A stretch of 14,232 nucleotides of DNA from CAZPAN01 sp964428485 (GTDB taxonomy: Bacteria; Actinomycetota; Coriobacteriia; Coriobacteriales; CADBOM01): the NCBI GenBank assembly GCA_964428485.1, contig CAYRYP010000035.1, forward strand, positions 1-14,232, written 5' to 3'. Positions 1 to 6,405 of this stretch are shown piece after piece (within the stretch, counting starts at the first letter, position 1; each line of letters starts with the position of its first letter). The notes under the pieces were generated by a model that was not told the DNA's origin, did no database searches, and was given only the letters and a program-made list of their open reading frames with translations. The translations under genes and the position numbers were made by a program.

Positions 1-33
1 ATTCCGAGAACCCGGGTTGCTGCGAAATCCGAA

Positions 34-1314
34 CTACTTCCCGATAAACTCCCTGCCACCCATGTAGGGAACCAGCACATCGGGGACCTTGATAGTCCCG
101 TCGGCCTGCTGGTAGTTCTCCATGATGGCGGCCATTGTGCGTCCAACCGCTAGGCCGCTGCCGTTGAGGGTGTGCAAAAACGCCGTCTTCTTCTTATTGT
201 CCACCGTGCCGTACTTGATGTTGGCCCTGCGTGCCTGGAAATCACTGCAGCAGGAGCACGACGAGATCTCCTTGTAATCGTTGTAGGAGGGCAGCCAGAC
301 CTCCAGGTCGTAGGTCTGCGCGGCGGAGAAGCCAAGATCTCCGGAGCAGAGGTTGACCACCCTGTAGGGAAGCCCGAGCAGCTGAAGTATGTTCTCAGCA
401 TCGGCGACCATCGACTCAAGCTCGTCAAACGAGGTCTCCGGGGTAGCGAACTTGACCATCTCGACCTTGTCGAACTGGTGCACGCGGATAAGGCCGCGGG
501 TGTCGCGCCCAGCTGAACCCGCCTCCTCGCGGAAGCACGGGGTGAACGCGCAGTACTTGCGCGGGAGGGTCTCCTCGTCTAGCACTTCGGCGGCATGGAT
601 GTTGGTGAGCATGACCTCTGCGGTGGGGATCAGGTACATCCCGCCGGAAGTCTTGAAGAGGTCCTCCTCGAACTTGGGAAGCTGACCCGTACCCGTGAGG
701 GTCTCGGCGTTGGCGATGACCGGCGGCCACCACTCCTTGTAGCCCCTGCTTAAGTGAGTGTCGATCATAAAGTTGATGATCGCACGCTCGAGGCTAGCCC
801 CGAGTCCGCCGAGCAGCACGAACCTAGAACCGGCGAGCTTCACCGCGCGGTCGAAGTCGATGATATCTAGATCGACACCGAGATCCCAGTGAGCCTTCGC
901 CTCGAAATCGAACTCGCGCGGGGTGCCCCAGCGCCTGACCTCAACGTTCTCGCTGTCGTCGCGTCCCTCGGGAACAGCCTCAGCCGGAATGTTGGGAACT
1001 GACATCAGGATGCTCTTGAGCGATGAGTCAGCCTGCTCCATGTCGCCACTAAGGGCGTCGATCTGGGAGTTGATCTCCTTGACCTGCGCCTTCATGGCCT
1101 CGGCCTCGTCCTTCTTGCCAGAGCCCATGAGCTTGCCGATCTCCTTGGAGGAGGAATTGCGCGCGGCCTGCAGGGCCTCGACCTGCGAGATCAACTCGCG
1201 CCTCTTGACGTCGAGCGCGGCGAAGGCCTCTGGATCCCATCCACCGAAGTGTCTCTTCTCCATGGCCTTCGTGACATCGTCTAGGTTGTCCCTGACGAAC
1301 TTGAGGTCGAGCAT
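34..1314 (-). CDS. serS: Seryl-tRNA synthetase (SerRS)
   Basis: Cytoplasmic class II aminoacyl-tRNA synthetase that charges tRNA-Ser (and pre-Sec tRNA where present) with serine. The 426-residue length is normal for bacterial SerRS. Residues 1-110 form the N-terminal helical arm, a Lys/Glu/Ala-rich antiparallel coiled coil that grips the long variable arm of tRNA-Ser. The catalytic core follows: the TAE loop at 231-233, motif 2 with FREE at 261-264, a Cys-rich SSCSCCSDFQARR segment at 351-363, and motif 3 NGSGLAVGRT at 384-393 that positions ATP. The ATG at 1314 is chosen because a near-perfect AGGAGGA ribosome site sits 4-5 bases upstream and the protein begins MLDLKFVRDN like family members. 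The open frame continues upstream through the tRNA-Leu gene, which is not coding. A tRNA-Leu gene and terminator lie immediately upstream on the same strand. Confidence 0.97.
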   Translation of the reverse strand: MLDLKFVRDNLDDVTKAMEKRHFGGWDPEAFAALDVKRRELISQVEALQAARNSSSKEIGKLMGSGKKDEAEAMKAQVKEINSQIDALSGDMEQADSSLKSILMSVPNIPAEAVPEGRDDSENVEVRRWGTPREFDFEAKAHWDLGVDLDIIDFDRAVKLAGSRFVLLGGLGASLERAIINFMIDTHLSRGYKEWWPPVIANAETLTGTGQLPKFEEDLFKTSGGMYLIPTAEVMLTNIHAAEVLDEETLPRKYCAFTPCFREEAGSAGRDTRGLIRVHQFDKVEMVKFATPETSFDELESMVADAENILQLLGLPYRVVNLCSGDLGFSAAQTYDLEVWLPSYNDYKEISSCSCCSDFQARRANIKYGTVDNKKKTAFLHTLNGSGLAVGRTMAAIMENYQQADGTIKVPDVLVPYMGGREFIGK

Positions 1315-1350
1315 CTTTCCTCCTAATCGTGGATCCGGCGTCCGCTGAAG

Positions 1351-1356
1351 AGTATA
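1351..1356 (-). promoter_or_regulatory. Candidate -10 box for serS
   Basis: The minus strand reads TATACT here, about 37 bases before the serS start, which would give a short leader of roughly 30 bases. No convincing -35 box lies 16-18 bases upstream, so this is only a candidate. The alternative is a start nearer 1480, giving a leader that would include the small hairpins at 1390-1437. Confidence 0.3.
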
Positions 1357-1480
1357 CGCCCTGAGCGGATGCGTTGGGGACATGTTGCGGTGGAGGGCCT
1401 TAAGCCTCACATCCCTAGATCCGCGAGCATCCTCGCGCGCATGAGTGAGATCGGGTCGGAGATGGAGTGGAAAGCGGCGA

Positions 1481-1514
1481 TTAAAAAGCCCCGGATCGTC
1501 ATGTGATCCGAGGC
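1481..1514 (-). terminator. Rho-independent terminator after tRNA-Leu
   Basis: Read on the minus strand, a 10-bp stem (1505-1514 with 1488-1497, one G-U pair) closes a 7-base loop and is followed at once by TTTTTAA. It lies 13 bases past the CCA end of tRNA-Leu and ends that transcript before serS. Confidence 0.85.
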
Positions 1515-1527
1515 AACCGTTTCGCTT

Positions 1528-1614
1528 TGGTGCGGGTGAAAGGACTTGAACCTTCATGGGGTTACCCCCATACGGACCTGAACCGTACGCGTCTGCCAAT
1601 TCCGCCACACCCGC
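1528..1614 (-). tRNA. tRNA-Leu (anticodon CAG)
   Basis: The 87-base minus-strand gene folds as a class II tRNA. The 7-bp acceptor begins GCGGGTG and pairs with CACCCGC. The anticodon stem TACGG/CCGTA encloses loop TTCAGGT, giving anticodon CAG, which reads CUG leucine codons. The long variable arm is a GGGG/CCCC stem around GTAA. The T arm contains GGTTCAAGTCC. Discriminator A and the terminal CCA are encoded. It has its own promoter and terminator. Confidence 0.97.
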
Positions 1615-1626
1615 AGCGCAGAGGGT

Positions 1627-1654
1627 ATATTACACCAATACCGAGTAAGGTCAA
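1627..1654 (-). promoter_or_regulatory. Sigma-70-type promoter for tRNA-Leu
   Basis: On the minus strand TTGACC (1649-1654) and TAATAT (1627-1632) are separated by 16 bases. The predicted start point is just upstream of the mature tRNA 5' end at 1614. It is back-to-back with the promoter region of the kinase cluster. Confidence 0.7.
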
Positions 1655-1674
1655 AACTGCGGCTTAAAAACATG

Positions 1675-1680
1675 TAGAAT
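1675..1680 (+). promoter_or_regulatory. Candidate -10 box for the kinase/cell-wall cluster
   Basis: TAGAAT, preceded directly by TG, lies 62 bases before the GTG start of the first kinase gene and would give a leader of about 55 bases. No good -35 match is present at 16-18 bases, so it may be weak or need an activator or alternative sigma factor. It is the best plus-strand match between the tRNA-Leu gene and the kinase gene. Confidence 0.3.
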
Positions 1681-1742
1681 TAGCTCGATGACCGGCGAAT
1701 AGAACCCAAACGAAACAGGTCCGGCAGCATCAGGAGCATCAC

Positions 1743-3623
1743 GTGGATTCCGACATCCTACTTGGCAGATACATAATCCAAGACACGCTCGGCGCAGGGT
1801 CCGGCGGCGTGGTCAACCTAGCATGGGACACCAGGATCAGGAGAAACGTCGCGATAAAGCGCATCAAGCTGCCAAGGCACCAGATGGGCTCGGCCGTCCC
1901 CGGCCTCGAGGAGGCGCGCACCGGCGCCCAACTCCACGACTCCCGAATAGTCAACGTGTATGACTTCGAGGTCGAGGGCGGAGAGGCGCTGCTGATCATG
2001 GAGTTCGTTGACGGGATGTCCCTCGGCGACATCATGGACCGCATCCCAAGGATGCTAACCCACGACGAGGTCGCGTCGATCGCGCAAAACGTAGGCAAGG
2101 CCCTCCAGCACGCACATAAGAACCACGTGCTGCATCTCGATGTCAAACCTGACAACATACTTGTAGACTCCTCCGGAACCTCCAAGGTCACCGATTTCGG
2201 GATCGCCCGGCTCGCCAAAGGATCGGGATTCGGTGCCGCAACGGCGGGGACCATAGGCTACATGCCGCCCGAGCAACTCCGGGGCGAGCAGGTGGACGAG
2301 CGCAGCGACCAATGGGCGTTCGCGGCGATGCTATACGAGCTTCTAGTAGGCGATAACCCCTTCATCGCTGGCACCTTCATGGAGTCGCTCGACCTCGTCG
2401 AGACATCTGAGATATACCTACCCTCGTCCATCGTCGACGAACTCGATCCAAAGATCGACGATGTGCTGTTCCGGGCACTCAGCCCCAACCCCGACGACAG
2501 GTACGACTCTGTGAGCGATCTCGTCTCCGACCTCCTTCCCCATCTAGGCAAGCCCAAGACCGGCAGATCCAGCCTGTCAGGCCTGGTTGGCGAACTCGGG
2601 CAGAAGGTGGTGCTGGGAAGCCCAGAGGACAGGATCACCGCCATGATCAGCGCCTCCGGCAAGGGTAACTACGGCACAGCTCCCACGATCGCCGACGTGG
2701 ACGACGACTACGACGACCAGGACGACGATCTCTACTTCGACGATGAGGAGCCTGCGTACGCGGGCGCATTCGGCAAGACCGTGGTCAGAGAGGATTACGA
2801 CGAGCGGAAGTGGGTACGCAGGAGGAGCTTCCGCGACATAGTCGACGAGAGTCGCTTCAAGATCGCGGGGAGGGTCGTCGGCGCGCTCTCCAGCGGGGCC
2901 ATCGCATGGCTCGGAGCCTCCTCTGCGCCGCTTCCCTGGCCCATCACCACACTCGTCGCGGCGCTCGCCGTCGGAGCCGTAGGCGCCATCTCCCCCTCAA
3001 TAGGTGCGGTGGTGTCGCTTGCACTCCTCGGCGTCGGCGCGATATACGCCGGCTGGCTCCCTCAGGGGATCATCATTCTGGTGCTCACCGCCATCTGGTG
3101 GATGGCGGAGGGCAGACGCGGTGTGGCGGAATCTAACTGCGCAACCCTGGCCCCATCGGCAGGTCTAATCGGAATGGCCATGATCTCCCCGATCGCCTGC
3201 GGCTACTTTCTCTCCATGAAAAAAGCAATGATCGCCTCCGGTTTCGGGGTGGCCGTGATGCTGATTGCCTTCCCGATAACAGCATCGTCTGAACTATGGT
3301 CGCTCCTACCCAGCTTCTTGGACTCGAATTCAGCTTCCACTGGGGCTTTTCTGAACATCTACAACAGCCTGTCGCTGTGGACGTGGGCTGCTGGATGGGT
3401 ATGCGGCGCACTCGCTATGTCTATGCTCGCCAACCGCGGAAGCAAGATGCTCTCGCTGCTGGGAGTGGCATTGTGTATAGGTATAATTATTGCTTCGAAA
3501 GTTCTGGGGATCTCAATCGCCGGAGAACCCGTGGGGTTTGGAGCCGGCGACATCGCCGCATTCGCACTCCCGCCTATCGCGGGCATCGTCATGGTGTGGC
3601 TTTGCGAGTCTCCCAGACGCTAG
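1743..3623 (+). CDS. Non-RD Ser/Thr protein kinase with multi-pass membrane C-terminus
   Basis: Eukaryotic-type (Hanks) protein kinase of 626 residues, expected to phosphorylate Ser/Thr at the inner face of the membrane. The kinase domain spans about 8-266: glycine loop GAGSGG at 17-22, ATP lysine K39 in VAIK, catalytic loop HLDVKPDN at 131-138, DFG at 151-153 and PPE at 175-177. The catalytic D133, K135 and N138 are kept, but the usual HRD arginine is Leu132, which makes it a non-RD kinase. A very acidic linker (about 318-336) follows. From about 370 to the end there are roughly eight hydrophobic segments with no domain I recognise and no PASTA repeats. The GTG start is preceded by AGGAG six bases upstream. 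It is the first gene of the cluster and lies 49 bases before the FhaA homologue. PknA-like function is possible, but sequence and topology differ. Confidence 0.9.
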   Translation: MDSDILLGRYIIQDTLGAGSGGVVNLAWDTRIRRNVAIKRIKLPRHQMGSAVPGLEEARTGAQLHDSRIVNVYDFEVEGGEALLIMEFVDGMSLGDIMDRIPRMLTHDEVASIAQNVGKALQHAHKNHVLHLDVKPDNILVDSSGTSKVTDFGIARLAKGSGFGAATAGTIGYMPPEQLRGEQVDERSDQWAFAAMLYELLVGDNPFIAGTFMESLDLVETSEIYLPSSIVDELDPKIDDVLFRALSPNPDDRYDSVSDLVSDLLPHLGKPKTGRSSLSGLVGELGQKVVLGSPEDRITAMISASGKGNYGTAPTIADVDDDYDDQDDDLYFDDEEPAYAGAFGKTVVREDYDERKWVRRRSFRDIVDESRFKIAGRVVGALSSGAIAWLGASSAPLPWPITTLVAALAVGAVGAISPSIGAVVSLALLGVGAIYAGWLPQGIIILVLTAIWWMAEGRRGVAESNCATLAPSAGLIGMAMISPIACGYFLSMKKAMIASGFGVAVMLIAFPITASSELWSLLPSFLDSNSASTGAFLNIYNSLSLWTWAAGWVCGALAMSMLANRGSKMLSLLGVALCIGIIIASKVLGISIAGEPVGFGAGDIAAFALPPIAGIVMVWLCESPRR

Positions 3624-3672
3624 CACCCTAAGTGGTACCACCGCTCCAGTGGTCGGGAGGTTGAAATCTAAA

Positions 3673-4716
3673 GTGGGCATCTTCTCAAAGTTCGAGGGAA
3701 AAGTTGACGACGCTTTCGACGGTCTAGCGGGTTCCATGTTCAAGTCGCCCATCGAGCCCACACAGATCGCCAAGAAGTGCGAGAAGCAGATGCACCGTTC
3801 CAAGCTGGTAGGAAAGGGGGTGCAGTATGCACCCACGCTCTACACGGTATTGGTGAACGTCGACGACGACCGCAGGCTCTTCGGCTTCTACCCCACGTTG
3901 GCTGGTGAGCTGGAGACCTACCTGGTCGGGAGCGCCGGCGACTCCGGGCTGGCCCTAGAGTGCCGCCCGTTGGTGAGGTTCATCGCCGACGAGAGTCTCA
4001 AGAGCGGCAAGTTCGATGTCATCGCAGAGGTGGTCACCTCCAACATCGTGGCAGAGCTCAGAGAAGAGGAAGCGGAGTACTACGGCCTCGACAGCTTCCC
4101 TAAACAAGATCCCGTGAGGCAGTCGCGCGAGCAGCCTCAGACACAGCCGCGATACGCCAACCACTACAACGAGCAGCAAGTGGGTAGTCCCTATGTGAGA
4201 CACCCTGACGTCAATGCGTACGACAACAATTACGCCGGCCAGGCCCCCTACCAGCAAGACGCCGTCTCCGGCGGAGTGTACCAAGGCCACCAGGACAACT
4301 TCGCGGGGGCCGGCATGGCAGTTGGGGCTGCTGCTGGGGCCGCCGCTGCGGGAGCGGCGGTGGGAGCCACGGTGATGGCCGGAGGTGCCGTCCAGCAGCA
4401 ACCGCACGCCCAGCAGGCGGAGTACGGCTTCCAGCCCGGTGTGCTGATCGACGCCAGGACCGGGCGCAACTTCCCCATCAGACTCGACAGCGTGATCATC
4501 GGGCGCGAGGCCACAAGCGACATTGTCCTCGAGGATGCGAGCATCTCGCGCCAGCACGCCAGGATCACCCGCGATGCGATGGGCAACTGGTCGATCACCG
4601 ACCTAAACTCCACAAACGGGACCAAGGTCAACGGCAGGCGAATCAACGACTCCGCCCTCCGCTACGGCGACCAGATCACCTTCGGGACCACGGTCCTGAT
4701 CTTCCAGAGAGGCTAG
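3673..4716 (+). CDS. fhaA: FhaA-like protein: DUF3662 plus FHA domain
   Basis: Cytoplasmic phosphothreonine-reading adaptor; in Mycobacterium the homologue links PknB signalling to peptidoglycan synthesis. With the GTG start at 3673 it has 347 residues. The N-terminal FhaA/DUF3662 domain (about 1-130) begins GIFSKFEGKVDDAF and contains the conserved APTLYTVLVN segment. A Q/Y/N/P-rich linker follows (about 140-210), then a Gly/Ala-rich stretch at 211-239. The C-terminal FHA domain (about 255-347) carries GRE at 277-279, S292, R293, H295 and NSTNGT at 312-317, the residues that bind phosphothreonine. The start is uncertain: GGGAGG ends 12 bases before the GTG, and TTG at 3661, in frame but touching that site, would add four residues. 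It follows the kinase by 49 bases and precedes the FhaB homologue by 40, so co-transcription is likely. Confidence 0.9.
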   Translation: MGIFSKFEGKVDDAFDGLAGSMFKSPIEPTQIAKKCEKQMHRSKLVGKGVQYAPTLYTVLVNVDDDRRLFGFYPTLAGELETYLVGSAGDSGLALECRPLVRFIADESLKSGKFDVIAEVVTSNIVAELREEEAEYYGLDSFPKQDPVRQSREQPQTQPRYANHYNEQQVGSPYVRHPDVNAYDNNYAGQAPYQQDAVSGGVYQGHQDNFAGAGMAVGAAAGAAAAGAAVGATVMAGGAVQQQPHAQQAEYGFQPGVLIDARTGRNFPIRLDSVIIGREATSDIVLEDASISRQHARITRDAMGNWSITDLNSTNGTKVNGRRINDSALRYGDQITFGTTVLIFQRG

Positions 4717-4756
4717 AACCGAAAATGACAGCGGTGTCAACGCCGGAGGTGCTCAG

Positions 4757-5170
4757 ATGATCGATGTTGCGCTTTGGATCGGCCGGATTCTGCTGGTCGC
4801 GCTCATGTTTCTGTTCCTGTTTGCGGTCATGCGCACGGGCATCAACCTCGTGAAGGATCAGAACCGCAAGGAGGGAGGCTGGTTCATCAAGGTGGTCAGA
4901 GGGCCGCGCGAGCTAATGGGTGTGCGCATCAAGGTCAACGGGCCGGTGGTAGTCGGACGCTCCCCTGGCGCCGATATAGTGATAGGCGACTCGTTCGTCT
5001 CCGGCAAGCACGCTCGCTTCACAATACAGGGCAAGGATCTGATCGTGGAGGACCTGCATTCCACGAACGGAACGCTGCTCAACGGGAAGCCCCTGATGCA
5101 AGCCACTTACCTGCACAAAAACGACGTCATCGTGGTCGGCGACGTCGAGATCAAGGTCGATAGGGGCTGA
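4757..5170 (+). CDS. fhaB: FhaB-like membrane-anchored FHA protein
   Basis: Short (137 aa) signalling adaptor with one N-terminal membrane helix (about 6-28) and a cytoplasmic FHA domain (about 44-136). The phosphothreonine-binding residues are present: GR at 67-68, S82, GKH at 83-85 and HSTNGT at 101-106. Size, architecture and position between fhaA and the phosphatase match mycobacterial FhaB (FipA), which helps coordinate division and septal wall synthesis. The ATG has a strong GGAGGT site six bases upstream. Its stop is only 8 bases before the next start, so the two are probably translationally coupled. Confidence 0.92.
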   Translation: MIDVALWIGRILLVALMFLFLFAVMRTGINLVKDQNRKEGGWFIKVVRGPRELMGVRIKVNGPVVVGRSPGADIVIGDSFVSGKHARFTIQGKDLIVEDLHSTNGTLLNGKPLMQATYLHKNDVIVVGDVEIKVDRG

Positions 5171-5178
5171 TCGCCGGT

Positions 5179-6402
5179 ATGGCAAGGGCAGCTGGACCAA
5201 GGGAGCGGAACACCGCCAAGACACGCCTTCGAGTCGGCTCCAGAACCGATGTCGGGCGGGTACGCCCGCACAACGAGGACTCCTTGCTGGTGGAGCCCCC
5301 GGTCTTCGTCGTCGCCGACGGCGTCGGGGGCAGTGAGGCCGGAGAGATCGCAAGCAATATCGCCGTAAGAACGATGTCGGAACGCGCCCCCAAAATTGCC
5401 GACACGAAGGCACTCGGCGAGGCGGTCGAGATCGCCAACCAGGCTATACTCGAGGCCGTCGAGCGCGGTGAGGGCAGGTGGGGCATGGGAACCACCATGA
5501 CCGCAGCCGTTATCGACGGCGACCGCATGGCCGTCGCCCAGGTCGGCGACTCGAGGGCCTACAGAATGCGCGCGGGGCATCTCGAGCAGCTCACCCACGA
5601 TCACTCACTTGTAGCCGCGATGGTGGAGAGCGGACAGATCACCGAACACGAGGCTCTCGCCCACCCCTCCAGATCCATAATCACCCGCGCTCTCGGATCC
5701 GATCCGGAGATGTTCGCCGACCTCTACGAATTCGAGATGCTCCCCGGCGACAGAGTGCTCATGTGCTCCGACGGCCTTTGCGGGATCCTCTACAAGGAGG
5801 ATATCGAGAATATCCTCCTCGACAGTCCGCACCCGCAGAAAGCAGCCGACCGTCTCGTGGAGGCGGCCAACCTCGCTGGCGGAACCGACAACATTACCGT
5901 CATCGTGATAGACATCGTCTCCACAGGCACCGCTGCTCGACCCGCTTCGGCAACCGAGCAGCGTGAGCGCGCGGAGGAATCTTCCAACAAGAAGCGCAGG
6001 AGGCTGGGCATCATCGTCTTCTGCGTGGTCGCGGTGGCCCTCGTGGGGTGCGCGATCGCCGGCTTCACGATGTACGTGCGAGGATCTGCATACCTAATCG
6101 AACAGGATGGGCGCGTCGCGGTCTACAGCGGGCGCATCGACAGCTTTATGGGAATTGGGTACTCGGAGTTCCAATACCTGACAGACATAGAGGTGGACGA
6201 CCTCTCCCCACTCACAGCTGAGAGACTCGCAGACGGGGTACAGTTCGATTCGATGGATGAAGCCATCCAGACCCTCAACAGCTACGCCCAGCAGGCGACG
6301 AGCGCCAACGCTTCACAGGAATCTTCCGATGATGCCGATACAAACGACACCACATCCGAGGACGTCGAAGTCCAATCCGACGACACGGCAGGTGATCAGT
6401 AG
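5179..6402 (+). CDS. pstP: PP2C-family Ser/Thr phosphatase, PstP type, membrane-anchored
   Basis: Metal-dependent (Mn/Mg) phosphatase of 407 residues that removes phosphates placed by the neighbouring kinases. The catalytic PP2C domain spans about 17-246, with metal-binding motifs RPHNED (29-34), VADGVGG (45-51), QVGDSRAYR (121-129), CSDGL (196-200) and GGTDNIT (234-240). A charged linker leads to one membrane helix (about 276-299). An outer domain of about 108 residues begins AYLIEQDGRVAVYSG, resembling the equivalent part of mycobacterial PstP, and ends in an Asp/Ser/Thr-rich tail. ATG 5179 is the only reasonable start before the catalytic core, but its ribosome site is weak, which fits coupling to fhaB 8 bases upstream. 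The following gene starts 3 bases after its stop. Confidence 0.94.
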   Translation: MARAAGPRERNTAKTRLRVGSRTDVGRVRPHNEDSLLVEPPVFVVADGVGGSEAGEIASNIAVRTMSERAPKIADTKALGEAVEIANQAILEAVERGEGRWGMGTTMTAAVIDGDRMAVAQVGDSRAYRMRAGHLEQLTHDHSLVAAMVESGQITEHEALAHPSRSIITRALGSDPEMFADLYEFEMLPGDRVLMCSDGLCGILYKEDIENILLDSPHPQKAADRLVEAANLAGGTDNITVIVIDIVSTGTAARPASATEQRERAEESSNKKRRRLGIIVFCVVAVALVGCAIAGFTMYVRGSAYLIEQDGRVAVYSGRIDSFMGIGYSEFQYLTDIEVDDLSPLTAERLADGVQFDSMDEAIQTLNSYAQQATSANASQESSDDADTNDTTSEDVEVQSDDTAGDQ

Positions 6403-6405
6403 GCG

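Noticed and set aside
1..33. Palindrome AACCCGGGTT at 9-18 as a serS terminator
   Set aside because: It is short, has no loop and no T tract on the minus strand within view; the true 3' end may lie left of the window.
1315..1480. T-box riboswitch upstream of serS
   Set aside because: The conserved AGGGTGGNACCGCG core is absent on the minus strand; a GCGGTGGAGGG stretch is in the wrong form.
1315..1608. A 98-codon N-terminal extension of serS in the same open frame
   Set aside because: It runs through the tRNA-Leu gene and its terminator, SerRS proteins begin at MLDLKF, and a strong ribosome site precedes the ATG at 1314.
1688..1702. Four-codon upstream frame (MTGE) before the first kinase
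   Set aside because: There is no ribosome site and it is too short to separate from chance.
3490..3672. Upstream extension of the fhaA frame into the first kinase gene
   Set aside because: The added residues are out of frame within the kinase coding sequence and show no FhaA similarity; the family's N-terminus matches the start at 3673.
3955..4557. A 200-codon frame antisense to fhaA
   Set aside because: It has no family features, its composition mirrors the sense codons, and it lies wholly within the FhaA coding region.
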